A stretch of DNA of 64,000 nucleotides from the NCBI RefSeq assembly GCF_003668575.1, contig NZ_RCVZ01000003.1, positions 380,430-444,429 on the forward strand, given 5' to 3'. This document shows positions 44,150 to 53,202 of this stretch, one piece after another. The notes under the pieces were generated by a model, which was not told the DNA's origin, made no database searches, and was given only the letters and a program-made list of their open reading frames with translations. The position numbers and the translations under genes are program-made. This stretch comes from Falsibacillus albus (GTDB taxonomy: Bacteria; Bacillota; Bacilli; Bacillales; DSM-25281). The first letter of the stretch is position 1. Each line of letters begins with the position of its first letter.

Positions 44150-44240
44150 ATATCGGCCGTTTTTCACCGGATATCAGCCGGAATTTTCATATATCGGCCA
44201 AAATTGTGAAATATCAGCCGATTTGAGCCATATATCGGCC
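44150..44240. repeat. Short tandem repeat, ATATCRGCC every 20-21 bp
   Basis: ATATCGGCC (44150), ATATCAGCC (44171), ATATCGGCC (44191), ATATCAGCC (44211) and ATATCGGCC (44232) alternate G and A at the fifth or sixth base in a strict order. The 11-12 bases between them vary. It lies between two convergent genes. Confidence 0.75.
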
Positions 44241-44324
44241 AATCGACAATATTTCACAATTTTCGCCGAACTACCACTTCAAAACGAACCAAGCTCACTC
44301 TTCAAACCAACCGCAAAGCACACA

Positions 44325-44354
44325 AAAAGCGGCTTTCTCGGGAAAGCCGCTTTT
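44325..44354 (-). terminator. Terminator of the NlpC/P60-SLH gene
   Basis: AAAAGCGGCTTTC pairs with GAAAGCCGCTTTT around TCGG, three bases from the gene's stop. Confidence 0.9.
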
Positions 44355-44357
44355 ACA

Positions 44358-45338
44358 TTAAAATTTTGAATTGTAGACTGCTGCTGAGAAGTCAGCCCTT
44401 GTCGCATTTGATGCACCACGGAAATTATCTGTTTTGTACATCGTTGTTTTATCCAGGTAGTATAGGGATACGATGGCGTCGTATGCCCAGCTGCTTGGCG
44501 CCACATCCTGGTAGACATTACTTGCCTGTGTAACACCTGTTTTCTCTTCCGTCTTGAAGGCACGGTCCAGAATCACCGCCATTTGGGCTCTGGAAAGATA
44601 TGCACCAGGTCTGAAAGTTCCGTCCGGGAATCCTTGAATGATTCCTGTTTCTTTAATCGCTGCGATGTCAGCGGCAAATGTCGAGCCAGTTGCCACATCA
44701 GGGAATGAGTGAAGGTCGTCCGCTTTCAGCTTTAAGATTCGATTTACGATGGCTGAAGCTTGTCCGCGTGTCACCGGATTATTAGGTCTGAATTCATCAT
44801 TTGCAAAACCGTTGATGATGTTTTTGCTATTCAATACTTTGATTGCTTCGTATGCTGGATGGTCTGTCGGCAAATCTGTGAACAAGCCATTTGAGATTTG
44901 AGAAAGACGCTTTCCGTATACAAATCGTGGTCCCCAGTACACATTGCTTAGTGAGTCGATCTTAACCCCGCTGCTTGATGTTGCACTGATAAATTGATTG
45001 TTGCCTATGTATATACCAGAGTGTGAAACTCCTGCTTTATATGTATCTGCGAAAAAGACAAGATCACCAGGTTGAAGATTTGCCTTCGCTACCTTTTCAC
45101 CGACCGTCGCTTGATCGCTTGACATCCTTGGCAGCGTAATGCCGAAATGGCTGTATGTATAGTACAAAAATCCTGAACAATCGAACCCATGCGGGCTGGT
45201 TCCACCGAAAACATATGGTACGCCTATGTATTTCTTTGAATAATCTACGATGTCGGATCCTGATGCTGCTTCAGCATTATGAAATGGAAGCAAGAGCAGT
45301 AATAAAGCTGGGATTAATAGTTTGATTATCTTCTTCAT
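44358..45338 (-). CDS. NlpC/P60 peptidoglycan endopeptidase with three C-terminal SLH domains
   Basis: 326 residues. Signal peptide (1-24), an NlpC/P60 domain (about 26-140) with Cys54 in GFDCSGFLYY and His106 in GVSHSGIYIG; the third polar position, usually His in FIHAS, reads FISAT here, a change also common in Bacillus relatives. The SLH domains run from about 150 to 326 with motifs VTRGQ, LSRAQ and ATRADF. It would cut the stem peptide of peptidoglycan (gamma-D-Glu-meso-DAP bond in characterised members) while held by the pyruvylated polymer. Single-gene unit with its own terminator. Confidence 0.92.
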   Translation of the reverse strand: MKKIIKLLIPALLLLLLPFHNAEAASGSDIVDYSKKYIGVPYVFGGTSPHGFDCSGFLYYTYSHFGITLPRMSSDQATVGEKVAKANLQPGDLVFFADTYKAGVSHSGIYIGNNQFISATSSSGVKIDSLSNVYWGPRFVYGKRLSQISNGLFTDLPTDHPAYEAIKVLNSKNIINGFANDEFRPNNPVTRGQASAIVNRILKLKADDLHSFPDVATGSTFAADIAAIKETGIIQGFPDGTFRPGAYLSRAQMAVILDRAFKTEEKTGVTQASNVYQDVAPSSWAYDAIVSLYYLDKTTMYKTDNFRGASNATRADFSAAVYNSKF

Positions 45339-45824
45339 TTTTCCACCTCGAGTAATTTCTACAACGTTCGCTATAATCTAGTAAAATCTTATCAAATTTT
45401 TTAGACAATTTTCATTACGATTGTATTACATTTCGGTTACATAGGTTTATTTTTGTGAAAATTGAATAAATATTAGGTTTTAAAGGGTAGAATTTACTAG
45501 AAAAAGTGGAAGAACTTAGAAATAGCTTTGGAAATTTGATAAATTGTTAAGGATGAAACCGCAGAGAGGACGGGAATCTCTATTTCCGATTCAGGGCGCT
45601 CACTTTCAGAAGAACTACAGACGATGAGACTTACCTTTTTATTATTTAGTGAAAACAGAGCGCAACTAGGTTGTTTCTAATAGTGGCTAGTAGAAGATTC
45701 TTACAGAAAGACGATCTTTGACATTATGACAGCATCGCTTTATGCCTATGAGAAGGATATTTGAGAGAGTGAAAGAAGCGTATCGGCCCATAGTAAAAAT
45801 CAACACACGCTGCTTATTAACTAT
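45339..45824. other. Intergenic region without recognisable content
   Basis: Nearly 490 bp between the subtilase terminator and the NlpC/P60 start. The promoter of the latter must lie near 45340-45420. The rest shows no ORF, repeat copy or RNA gene that I can support. Confidence 0.5.
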
Positions 45825-45861
45825 AAAAAAAGGGACCGAGAGCATTCTCTCGGTCCCTTTT
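45825..45861. terminator. Terminator of the SLH-subtilase gene
   Basis: AAAAGGGACCGAGAG pairs with CTCTCGGTCCCTTTT around CATT, with A/T-runs on both sides. Confidence 0.9.
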
Positions 45862-45909
45862 GTCTACAAACATTCGAGCTGTACACAACACTATATTGCT
45901 TGAGTAACC

Positions 45910-47823
45910 TTATCTTCCAATAAATTCTTTGTCCTCCGCTCTTGCGAGGAAGACGGAGAATTTCGCCCGTGTCATGTATTCATGCGGTTTAAAGCTTCCA
46001 TCCGGATACCCTTCAGTGATTTTGGCATTGGCAAGCTCATAGATGGCGGTTTCTCCTGTCACATTGCCATTTACATCGGAATAATCGACTGCCGCTGAAT
46101 CTTGAAGATGATAGGCCCTTGCCAGGAGGATGGCCATTTCCGCCCTTGTCACATTTTGATTCGGCTTAAATGTCCCGTCTTCAAATCCGTTTAGTATTCC
46201 TTTTTCCTTTGCCGATTGAATATAGCCGCTCGCAAAGTATTGGCTTCCGACATCCGAGAAGGCTATCGCACGCTTCTCGCCATTCAGTCCGATGGCGCGG
46301 CCAAGTAACGCCACCGCTTCCCCACGCGTAATCTGTTTGGAAGGAAGCAGCGTATTCGGCCCTTCGCCATTTAAGATTTGATTGTGATAAAGGTAAATCA
46401 TATGCGGTGCATACCAAGCATCCGCTGCCAGGTCATCAAAGGCTGGACTTCCCATCGCAACACTTAAAGACTGTTTTGTCACCGTACCATCAGTTTGATG
46501 AAAAACAAACTGATATTGATAGGTTCCTTTTTCAATATAATCTTTCCAAGTATCATCTAAAATGTTTTGAGCCAAGACAGTACCGTTTCGATAAATATCT
46601 ACTGATTTTGTGCTGCTGTTCTTGTCAAAAGCAAAAGCCGCTTCACCATTTTCATTGGCATCAATGCGCACCGATGAAGGCAGTTCGGAAATCGGGTTTT
46701 CACCATATCCTGCAATGCCGAACCCGTAAAGAGGATCCTTCCCCGCGGCACCTATATCCTTAGCATTTGCATCAAGGACGTTTCGAAGCTGAGCGCTCGT
46801 GTAGGACGGGAACTTTTCTTTGTATAAAGCTAGCAATCCTGTCACATATGGTGCCGCCATGGAGGTCCCCGTCATCGGCATATAGCCATCCTGTGCACCA
46901 TCAAATGTATCGACATCCTTTGGAACGGTACTGACAATATTGTAGCCAGGGGCTGCGACTTCAACTTCTGAACCTGTTGAAGATTCTACGATCCTATTTG
47001 AATTTTGATCAAGTGCAGCCACTCCTATGACACTATCATATTTAGCAGGATAAAGGACCGTGTCCCCACTGCCATTGGTGGTGCCTGCATTACCTGCCGC
47101 ACCGACAATCACGATTCCTGCATCATGGGCTTTTTTGATCATGGCCCTTAAAGTAGGGTCATCATCTTTCGTCGTAAAGCTTAAATTCATTATATCCACA
47201 TGCTGTTCAATCGCCCACTCGATTCCGTCGGCGATATTTGTCGTCGTACCTGAACCAACGACATTTAATGCTTTTACAGCGTATAATTGGACGTTCGGAG
47301 CGACCCCTACCGTTCCAATGGAATTATTTTGGGCAGCGATGATGCCAGCTACATGGGTGCCATGCCCGTTGTCGTCCTGATATCCGTGGGGACAGCTATC
47401 CAATACACACGTTCCCCCTGCTGCTTTTACATCAGGATGGGTCATATCTATACCCGTATCGATAACGGCTACTTTTACACCTTTACCTGTATATTGCGTC
47501 CTGACTTGATTAGTAACATTCATTTTCCCAAACGCCCAAGGAGTCGTTTGAGAAGACATGTTGTATGTAAGTTCCTTCTGTACATTTTTCACATTTTGGA
47601 GATGTTCGATGACTTTCGCTTGCTCTGCTGTCAATTTCACTTTCACAGCAGGAATCTTGGAAAATTCATGTTGGATTTTTACCTGAAGCTCGTTTAATTC
47701 AGTCTTGTCGACTGATTTGTTGAAAAGTATCAGATAGTTCTGGGAACTCGTTTCAGCGTGAGCCAATTGTGGTAAAAAAGATATTAAGAGAATGAAGCCA
47801 ATTACAATTTTAATAGTTTTCAT
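45910..47823 (-). CDS. Subtilisin-like serine protease (S8) with three C-terminal SLH domains
   Basis: 637 residues. Signal peptide 1-23, an inhibitor_I9-like propeptide (about 28-90), and a catalytic domain with D122 (VAVIDTGID), H154 (DNGHGTHVAG), oxyanion N245 and S321 (MTGTSMAAP). Two Cys (139, 144) sit in an insert after the Asp loop. A short beta-domain (about 390-455) leads into SLH domains at 455-637 (ITRGE, VTRAE, MTRAK). Unlike the large subtilase upstream, this enzyme should be retained on the wall, so it may process neighbouring surface proteins. Substrate unknown. Confidence 0.93.
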   Translation of the reverse strand: MKTIKIVIGFILLISFLPQLAHAETSSQNYLILFNKSVDKTELNELQVKIQHEFSKIPAVKVKLTAEQAKVIEHLQNVKNVQKELTYNMSSQTTPWAFGKMNVTNQVRTQYTGKGVKVAVIDTGIDMTHPDVKAAGGTCVLDSCPHGYQDDNGHGTHVAGIIAAQNNSIGTVGVAPNVQLYAVKALNVVGSGTTTNIADGIEWAIEQHVDIMNLSFTTKDDDPTLRAMIKKAHDAGIVIVGAAGNAGTTNGSGDTVLYPAKYDSVIGVAALDQNSNRIVESSTGSEVEVAAPGYNIVSTVPKDVDTFDGAQDGYMPMTGTSMAAPYVTGLLALYKEKFPSYTSAQLRNVLDANAKDIGAAGKDPLYGFGIAGYGENPISELPSSVRIDANENGEAAFAFDKNSSTKSVDIYRNGTVLAQNILDDTWKDYIEKGTYQYQFVFHQTDGTVTKQSLSVAMGSPAFDDLAADAWYAPHMIYLYHNQILNGEGPNTLLPSKQITRGEAVALLGRAIGLNGEKRAIAFSDVGSQYFASGYIQSAKEKGILNGFEDGTFKPNQNVTRAEMAILLARAYHLQDSAAVDYSDVNGNVTGETAIYELANAKITEGYPDGSFKPHEYMTRAKFSVFLARAEDKEFIGR

Positions 47824-47850
47824 GTTTTCGTCTCACCTTCTCTACAATTT

Positions 47851-47880
47851 AAAAAAGGAGTCTTACAATAAGACTCCTCA
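47851..47880 (-). terminator. Terminator of the amidase gene
   Basis: AGGAGTCTTA pairs with TAAGACTCCT and is followed by TTTTTTAAA on the minus strand. Confidence 0.9.
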
Positions 47881-47897
47881 TTTTTGATTATACTGGA

Positions 47898-49319
47898 TTA
47901 ATACCATTTTGTAGATGGTTGCGCTTGAAGCAAATCATATAACGGCAATACATCATTATAATTTTTATAATGATAGTAGTAATCTAGTATTCCCAGATAA
48001 ATGGCTTTCGCAGCTTCCTGTCTCCAATAAGGAGATTTCAGCTTATCGTTATCCGATTTATAATCGATGAATCCTAACTCGGTCAAGACAGCCGGCATCG
48101 TATTTTCACGGATGACGTGGAAATCACCATTTCTTACTCCTCTATCAGGCAAATGCCAGAAATCCAATAGTCGATGCTGGATGTATGTTGCCAAGGCTGT
48201 GCTCGCATCAACATTAGGGTTATGATAGGCTGCGCTATAATAATAAGTCTCAGTTCCAGAGGAATCACCTTTATAAGAATTGGCATGGATACTGACAAAA
48301 ATATCGGCATTGTGCTCCCTCGCAAATGTCACGCGGTCGCTCAATTCGATTTTCTTATCTGTTTCCCGTGTCATTAATACATTGAACGGTGTCTGTGAAA
48401 GGTAGCCTTTAACCCTCAGACCTGTATCCAATACGACGTCTTTTTCAAGAAGTCCGTATCCAGATGCGCCTGTGTCCGGAGATCCGTGGCCTGGGTCAAT
48501 GACAATCGTTTTTCCTGCAATATTGGAGCTGCTTTGATCCACTTGTGAGTCAGATAGAAAATCGCTATGTACAAACCCAACTGATTGATTGTATTGGACA
48601 TACGCCCACTTCCCAATCATATAGGCCACTTTCACTTGTCCATTCTGTGGAATTTGCGTCACTGGATCAAATAAAGTAGATGGCCCTTTTCTCATATTCA
48701 GTGCATCAGCGTTAACATATTTGACTGTAGAAAAATCAGGCTGTTCCCCATCCATTCTCATTTCCGCATTGATGCTTCTTGCCAAGAACACGGAAAAATC
48801 CGATCGGATAATCGGAAGGGATGTTCCAAAAGAACCGTCTGCAGTTCCTGATGAGATGCCTTTGTCCATCAGTTGTTTGGCAGCGCCATTGATCGTTGTT
48901 GCACCATAGCCGAATGCACGGCTGATCATGATGGCCATTTCGCCTCGAGCCACTGGTTTTTCAGGCTTGAAAGTTCCATCATTATAGCCTGTTATGATTT
49001 TTTTCTTGGCAGCTTCCTCAATATATCCTGATGCAAAGTTATTGCTGCCGACATCGCTAAAATCTGTGTTGACTTGGTTGCCATTCAGTTGTAAAGTTCT
49101 GCCGATCATTGCTGCTGCTTCCGCCCTTGTCACTTGTCGGTCCGGATAAAAATGACCGTCCTTTTCCCCGTTGGCAATTTTCCCTGTGGCTAAATAATAT
49201 ATTTCATCCTTAGCACGATGGGTATCTCCAACGTCTGAAAACGTCGCCGCTCCAGCCTGTGTGGAAAACATACAAAAGCTTGCAATAGCAAAAATAGACA
49301 GAAGAAAAAGCCGTTTCAC
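47898..49319 (-). CDS. SLH-anchored N-acetylmuramoyl-L-alanine amidase
   Basis: 473 residues from the GTG at 49319, chosen because AAAGGGGAG lies six bases before it; the TTG at 49340 has no ribosome site. Signal peptide 1-24, three SLH domains to about 200 (VTRAE, VARGE, and a divergent third with IIRSDF), an SH3b domain (about 205-262, DALNMRKGPSTLF), then an Amidase_3 domain with the zinc ligands in IDPGHGSPDTG, the E of LEKDVVLD and SIHAN. It cleaves the bond between MurNAc and L-alanine. The promoter at 49373-49401 lies just upstream. Confidence 0.93.
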   Translation of the reverse strand: MKRLFLLSIFAIASFCMFSTQAGAATFSDVGDTHRAKDEIYYLATGKIANGEKDGHFYPDRQVTRAEAAAMIGRTLQLNGNQVNTDFSDVGSNNFASGYIEEAAKKKIITGYNDGTFKPEKPVARGEMAIMISRAFGYGATTINGAAKQLMDKGISSGTADGSFGTSLPIIRSDFSVFLARSINAEMRMDGEQPDFSTVKYVNADALNMRKGPSTLFDPVTQIPQNGQVKVAYMIGKWAYVQYNQSVGFVHSDFLSDSQVDQSSSNIAGKTIVIDPGHGSPDTGASGYGLLEKDVVLDTGLRVKGYLSQTPFNVLMTRETDKKIELSDRVTFAREHNADIFVSIHANSYKGDSSGTETYYYSAAYHNPNVDASTALATYIQHRLLDFWHLPDRGVRNGDFHVIRENTMPAVLTELGFIDYKSDNDKLKSPYWRQEAAKAIYLGILDYYYHYKNYNDVLPLYDLLQAQPSTKWY

Positions 49320-49372
49320 CGCTTTCTCCCCTTTCGCCAATTTTCTACAATTTTAACACAAAAAAATTTTCC

Positions 49373-49401
49373 ATTCTATCAAACTTTTAGTCTACGTTCA
49401 A
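49373..49401 (-). promoter_or_regulatory. SigA promoter of the amidase gene
   Basis: Minus strand TTGAAC, a 17-bp spacer ending GTTTGA, and TAGAAT. It shares the extended -10 TTTGATAGAAT with both S-layer genes. Confidence 0.7.
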
Positions 49402-49680
49402 TAAATTAGCTCCTTATCCATTTCATTCGAAAATATTCTAAAATAATTTATTAATTAGTTGATTTCGGAAAAAACGAAGGTCAATAGAACTGTTTTCAAA
49501 ATTATATGATTAATTTATTTTTGTAATATCTTGATTTCAAGGAAGAAATTAATCAAACGACTAAATTTAGTATAAATTACCATATTTGTTTTTGTCACAA
49601 AAAATTCTTAAATTTAATCATATTTTGACGAAAGACACCATTTATTCAAACGTTTGATTAAATGATCATTACCCAAAAGC
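49402..49680. other. AT-rich intergenic DNA
   Basis: About 280 bp upstream of the amidase promoter. It has no ORF. A partly symmetric AAACGTTTG-like element near 49649 was the only pattern noticed. Confidence 0.4.
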
Positions 49681-49724
49681 ACAGCCCCCCACTTTGGGTG
49701 CCAGGCACCAAAGTAGGGGGCTGT
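49681..49724. repeat. REP-type palindrome copy 5, likely terminator
   Basis: ACAGCCCCC-A-CTTTGGGTGCC against GGCACCAAAGTAGGGGGCTGT, core GGTGCCAGGCACC. It lies 24 bp after the stop of the nucleotidase gene, where a terminator is expected. Confidence 0.8.
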
Positions 49725-49747
49725 GGATTATTGAATTGTGAATTCAA

Positions 49748-51913
49748 TTATTTTTGATGCAAGAACATGGAGAAGACTTTTGCTGCTTCTGCTCTTGTTG
49801 AAGAATCCGTTGGTTCGAAAGTTTGATCGCTCACTCCATCAACCATTCCCAACTCATAGGCAAGGTTCACGTCTTTCATTTGTTCTTCCGGAATGCCGTT
49901 TAAGTCATTGAAATGATCTTCACTCATGACCGCAGGAGTTTTTCCGTATTTCAAATCATATGCACGAATGAGCATTGTGACCATTTCAGCACGGGTAATA
50001 TCAGCATTCGGGCTGAAACGGGATGCAGATGTACCATTGGTGATCCCTGCCTCGAAGGCTGCTGAAATTTCATTTTGAACCGCAGGCGAAACATCGTTCA
50101 TATCCATGAATGGAGCTGCTTCAGTAGATTTCAAATCTAAAGCCCTGACGACCATGGAAGCGAACTGAGCCCTCGTCATTTTCCAATCAGGAGAGAATAC
50201 ACCTTCTGAAGTCCCTTTCGTTACATGTTGATAATAAAGATCCGTTACAAATGGATTGGACCATTTATCAATAGCAACATCTTTGAAGACTTTGGAAACT
50301 TCTTGGATCCTGCTTTCAGCATGGTAATCGATCGGCTTATCAAATGATTTAATAAAATCCTGCGTCGCATCCAAATCCACTTTTCCTTCTTCCGGTGTAC
50401 CAGTGAAATAATCAGAAATTTTGTTGTTTGGATCGCCATACATGAAGTTGTTTAAAACGACGCTGTATTCTTTTGCATCATCTATTATGCTGCCATCCGG
50501 CATCGTCACACTGACAACCTTGCGAGTGGAACGATCCCATTTATAGTTGATCCCTGAAACGGAAAAGTCCGGTCCGTATTGCTCGGAAATTTGATTGTTT
50601 AATAGTTCTTTCACTTCTTTACCGGATAGCTTGATCTTGACAAGGTAGTTTCCGAATGGCTGAATGTTGAACAACTCAGCGTATGTGACCGGCCCTTTGT
50701 CTAAATCTTCACGGATTCCGCCGCCGTTCATGAAAGCAATGTCGGCATCCATTGATTTTTTCATACCATCTGCAATCATGTTGCCCAAAGCGTTGTCTCC
50801 AACTGGGCCTCTTTCAGCATAGCCGCCATTTAAGGCTTCAGCTGTTTCACCTACTACGACATTTCCTACTTCATCAGACTTCGCTTTGTACTCGTCGATT
50901 AATTTTGTTATATCCGCATCAGGAGTGATGCCTGCATGATCCGTATAGACGATTTCTGCTGATTTCTTCACGATATCGTCCGTTGCCGGGTCGATTTCTA
51001 CGTCAACATCCGAAAATGCTTTTCCATAAGATTCTGCTTCAACAATCAATTTATTGTCGACTACGCGATTTACCTTGATATGGTTGTGCCCAGCAAAGAT
51101 GACATCAACGTTGTCATCCACTTTTTCGGCAATCTTTGCTGCATCGAATCCAAGGTTTTCACCTTCCTGTTCCAGAGGATTGTGTGCAAGAACAACGATG
51201 GCATTTACGCCCTGGTCTTCAAGGATTTTTGCATATTTATTGATTGCTTCCGCTTCATCTGTGATTTCAAGATTTTCATTTCCAGTTTTCACAATGATGC
51301 TAGGGGTTTCCTGTGTCACGACTCCAATGAAACCGATCTTGGCGCCGCCAACTTCTTTTATTGTATACGGATCAATCAGCAATTTACCTGTCGATTTATC
51401 ATATGCATTTGCACAAACAACCGGGAAATCAATGCCATCATATCCTTTTGTCCCTTGTCCATCCGTGCGTTCACCGCCGTTGACGATCCGTTCCATTTCT
51501 GAAATCCCTTCATCGAACTCGTGGTTTCCTAGTGTACCAACGTCCATTCCCATTGCTTCAAGGATATTGATCGTTGGCTCATCGTGAAGAGCTGCTGAGA
51601 TCAATGGACTGGCACCGATCGAATCACCTGCATTGACAAATAACGTATTAGGGTTTTCAGCTTCACGCTGTTTGATGTATGCTGATAAATAATCCAAAGA
51701 TCCAAGCGTCTCTTTCTTTCCATCTCCATTGATGTCCTGCTCGTATGTATTGTTAATTTTCCCATGAAGATCATTGATTCCTAAAAGCTGTACTTTGATG
51801 TTTGCAGACTGCGCATGCACATAGTTCGTACTGAATGGTGCGGCAAATGCGCCGACAGCAAGTGCAGATGCAAGACTAAAGCTTGCGGCCTTTTTTCCTA
51901 CTTTACGAAACAT
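49748..51913 (-). CDS. 5'-nucleotidase / 2',3'-cyclic phosphodiesterase with three C-terminal SLH domains
   Basis: 721 residues from the ATG at 51913 (AGGGGGAAGAGG upstream). Signal peptide 1-35 (ends YVHA). The metallophosphatase domain has the metal-binding motifs LLGINDLHGKI, NAGDSIGASP, TLGNHEFDEG and IFAGHNHIKV. A 5_nucleotid_C domain follows (DIAFMNGGGIREDL, NIQPFGN). SLH domains occupy the last 180 residues (MTRAQ, ITRAE, STRAE). It is expected to hydrolyse extracellular nucleotides, supplying phosphate and nucleosides, from a wall-bound position. UshA/YfkN-type enzymes are related. Confidence 0.93.
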   Translation of the reverse strand: MFRKVGKKAASFSLASALAVGAFAAPFSTNYVHAQSANIKVQLLGINDLHGKINNTYEQDINGDGKKETLGSLDYLSAYIKQREAENPNTLFVNAGDSIGASPLISAALHDEPTINILEAMGMDVGTLGNHEFDEGISEMERIVNGGERTDGQGTKGYDGIDFPVVCANAYDKSTGKLLIDPYTIKEVGGAKIGFIGVVTQETPSIIVKTGNENLEITDEAEAINKYAKILEDQGVNAIVVLAHNPLEQEGENLGFDAAKIAEKVDDNVDVIFAGHNHIKVNRVVDNKLIVEAESYGKAFSDVDVEIDPATDDIVKKSAEIVYTDHAGITPDADITKLIDEYKAKSDEVGNVVVGETAEALNGGYAERGPVGDNALGNMIADGMKKSMDADIAFMNGGGIREDLDKGPVTYAELFNIQPFGNYLVKIKLSGKEVKELLNNQISEQYGPDFSVSGINYKWDRSTRKVVSVTMPDGSIIDDAKEYSVVLNNFMYGDPNNKISDYFTGTPEEGKVDLDATQDFIKSFDKPIDYHAESRIQEVSKVFKDVAIDKWSNPFVTDLYYQHVTKGTSEGVFSPDWKMTRAQFASMVVRALDLKSTEAAPFMDMNDVSPAVQNEISAAFEAGITNGTSASRFSPNADITRAEMVTMLIRAYDLKYGKTPAVMSEDHFNDLNGIPEEQMKDVNLAYELGMVDGVSDQTFEPTDSSTRAEAAKVFSMFLHQK

Positions 51914-52140
51914 TCCTCTTCCCCCTTTAGTTTGAATATCCAAATATAGGATATCTTAATATTGTAAACTAGTTATTACCCCTTCGTTAAGATTTTTTAA
52001 TAATTTAATATATTTGTAAACATGACTATCTTACTATTTTTGTTAAATTTAGATAATTTATTACAATTTGATATTCTTTTATGTCGTTTTGTGTAATGTG
52101 GGATAAAATGTAGTGCCGATTTGGTTTTTTCTAATATTAA

Positions 52141-52166
52141 GGCTCTTTTCGTAAAGTTTGTTGCTC
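52141..52166 (+). repeat. Solo left end of the MITE-like element
   Basis: GGCTCTTTTCGTAAAGTTTG continuing TTGCT is the same as the left end of the element at 32352. No right end follows; instead the ribosome site of a lipoprotein gene begins about 30 bp later. Confidence 0.6.
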
Positions 52167-52207
52167 TTGGTCAAAGGTTTTATCATATCCGGAAAGAGGT
52201 GAGTAAA

Positions 52208-52594
52208 GTGCTCAAATATATGCTGATGATTGTCTTCTCTACTTTTCTTTTATGCGGGTGCTCATATTCCGAAGAAAAAATAAGCACATTTGAAGGACAA
52301 ATCGACTATGTTTCAGGGAAACAAATTAAAGTGGACTGTTCAAATACAGTTGCAGCAAACTCAGAAGAATCAGGGGATCAAGTAGGAGTCGGCTACATTT
52401 GCTTTGCAGCCATCAATGGCCAAACAAAGCTGGAGGACAACAACGGGAACTCCCTATCCATCAATGATTTTACAATCGAAGATAAGATTAAAATATTTCT
52501 GGAATCCCCTAAAAATATCGGAAAAAGTTTGGAAAGCAGAAAATTCACAGCATCTAAAGTCATCCTGATAAAAGCCAGCCCTGCCCCAAAGTGA
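52208..52594 (+). CDS. Small lipoprotein of unknown function, 128 aa
   Basis: Starts at a GTG with AAAGAGGTG upstream; the longer ORF start lies in the MITE remnant. The lipobox is LLCGC, with Cys near residue 15. The mature part (STFEGQIDYVSGKQIKVDCSN ... FTIEDKIKIFLESPKNIG) looks like a small OB/beta-barrel of the kind common in Bacillus lipoproteins of unknown role, with two Cys that might pair. Its last residues (PAPK) and stop codon are encoded by the outer flank of REP copy 6, so the original C-terminus may have been replaced by the repeat. Confidence 0.7.
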   Translation: MLKYMLMIVFSTFLLCGCSYSEEKISTFEGQIDYVSGKQIKVDCSNTVAANSEESGDQVGVGYICFAAINGQTKLEDNNGNSLSINDFTIEDKIKIFLESPKNIGKSLESRKFTASKVILIKASPAPK

Positions 52595-52618
52595 CAGGCA
52601 CCCAGGTGCCTGTCACCT
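52580..52618. repeat. REP-type palindrome copy 6 (3' flank of the RAYT gene)
   Basis: GTGACAGGCACC (52591-52602) faces GGTGCCTGTCAC (52605-52616) with two bases between. It overlaps the stop of the lipoprotein gene and the last bases of the transposase gene, which run in convergent directions. Confidence 0.85.
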
Positions 52619-53184
52619 AGAATGGTCAGCTTTGCTCAAGCTGGCAAATTCACAATATTGTTTATAGAAGGTTATAGGATCTTCTCCGAAATAGGAAAGT
52701 GTACGTCTTGTGTCAATAAGGGGATTCTTGTCCTTGATATCTTTACGAAGAAATTCTTTGTAGCTGCTCCAGGGGTATTTGATGGGGGAATCACAAATCT
52801 TTGCTTTATAGGGGTTCAAGTGAATATAACGGCTAGTATCGACAAAATGCTGATGATCTTTAATCAAAACAGCGCTGAACCTTTTTTCGAAAACATGTCC
52901 ATTCAACTCGTATCTTTTATTAAAATAGTGTGCATAGGTAGATAACAAGTAATGCATGATCTTTGAAACATGTACATCCTTTGTTTCCAATAAAAAATGG
53001 ACGTGATTGGTCATAAGGCAATACGCATGAAGATCAAAAGGGTGGCGTTTTTTCGCTTTTTCAAAAATGTTAAGTATATTGTATAATCCTCATCAAAACG
53101 AAATATGGGTTCTTTTCTATTACCCCTGCTTATAATATGATAAATCGCACCTGGAAACCAAACCCGTTTCTTCCTCGTAATCAA
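52613..53184 (-). pseudogene. REP-associated tyrosine transposase (RAYT, Y1_Tnp family), frameshifted
   Basis: Two frames read as one protein: RKKRVWFPGAIYHIISRGN ... FRFDEDYTIYL, then FEKAKKRHPFDLHAYCLMT and NHVHFLLE ... HVFEKRFSAVLI, HFVDTSRYIHLNPYKA and PWSSYKE. The HxH of the HUH motif lies in NHVHF; the catalytic Tyr should be one of those in YLLSTYAHYFNKRY. The frames overlap near 53070-53095, where a one-base change breaks the gene (or programmed frameshifting occurs). The start is a TTG at 53184 after AAAGGAGGTGAG. Copies 6 and 7 of the GGTGCCTGTCACC palindrome flank it directly, the arrangement of RAYT genes with their REP sequences. Confidence 0.88.
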
Positions 53185-53202
53185 CTCACCTCCTTTCAAA
53201 AG

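Noticed and set aside
44150-44240. GCCGATAT on the minus strand of the tandem array, matching the SigD -10 box
   Set aside because: There is no TAAA -35 box at the right distance, and the array lies between the 3' ends of two convergent genes, so no gene could use it.
45430-45820. Possible transposon or RNA gene in the gap between the NlpC/P60 and SLH-subtilase genes
   Set aside because: No terminal repeats, conserved RNA motif or coding pattern could be found.
52613-53184. The two RAYT frames as separate genes
   Set aside because: Each holds only part of one Y1 transposase domain; the His motif and the N-terminal YHIISRGN block are in different frames but in the correct order and spacing.
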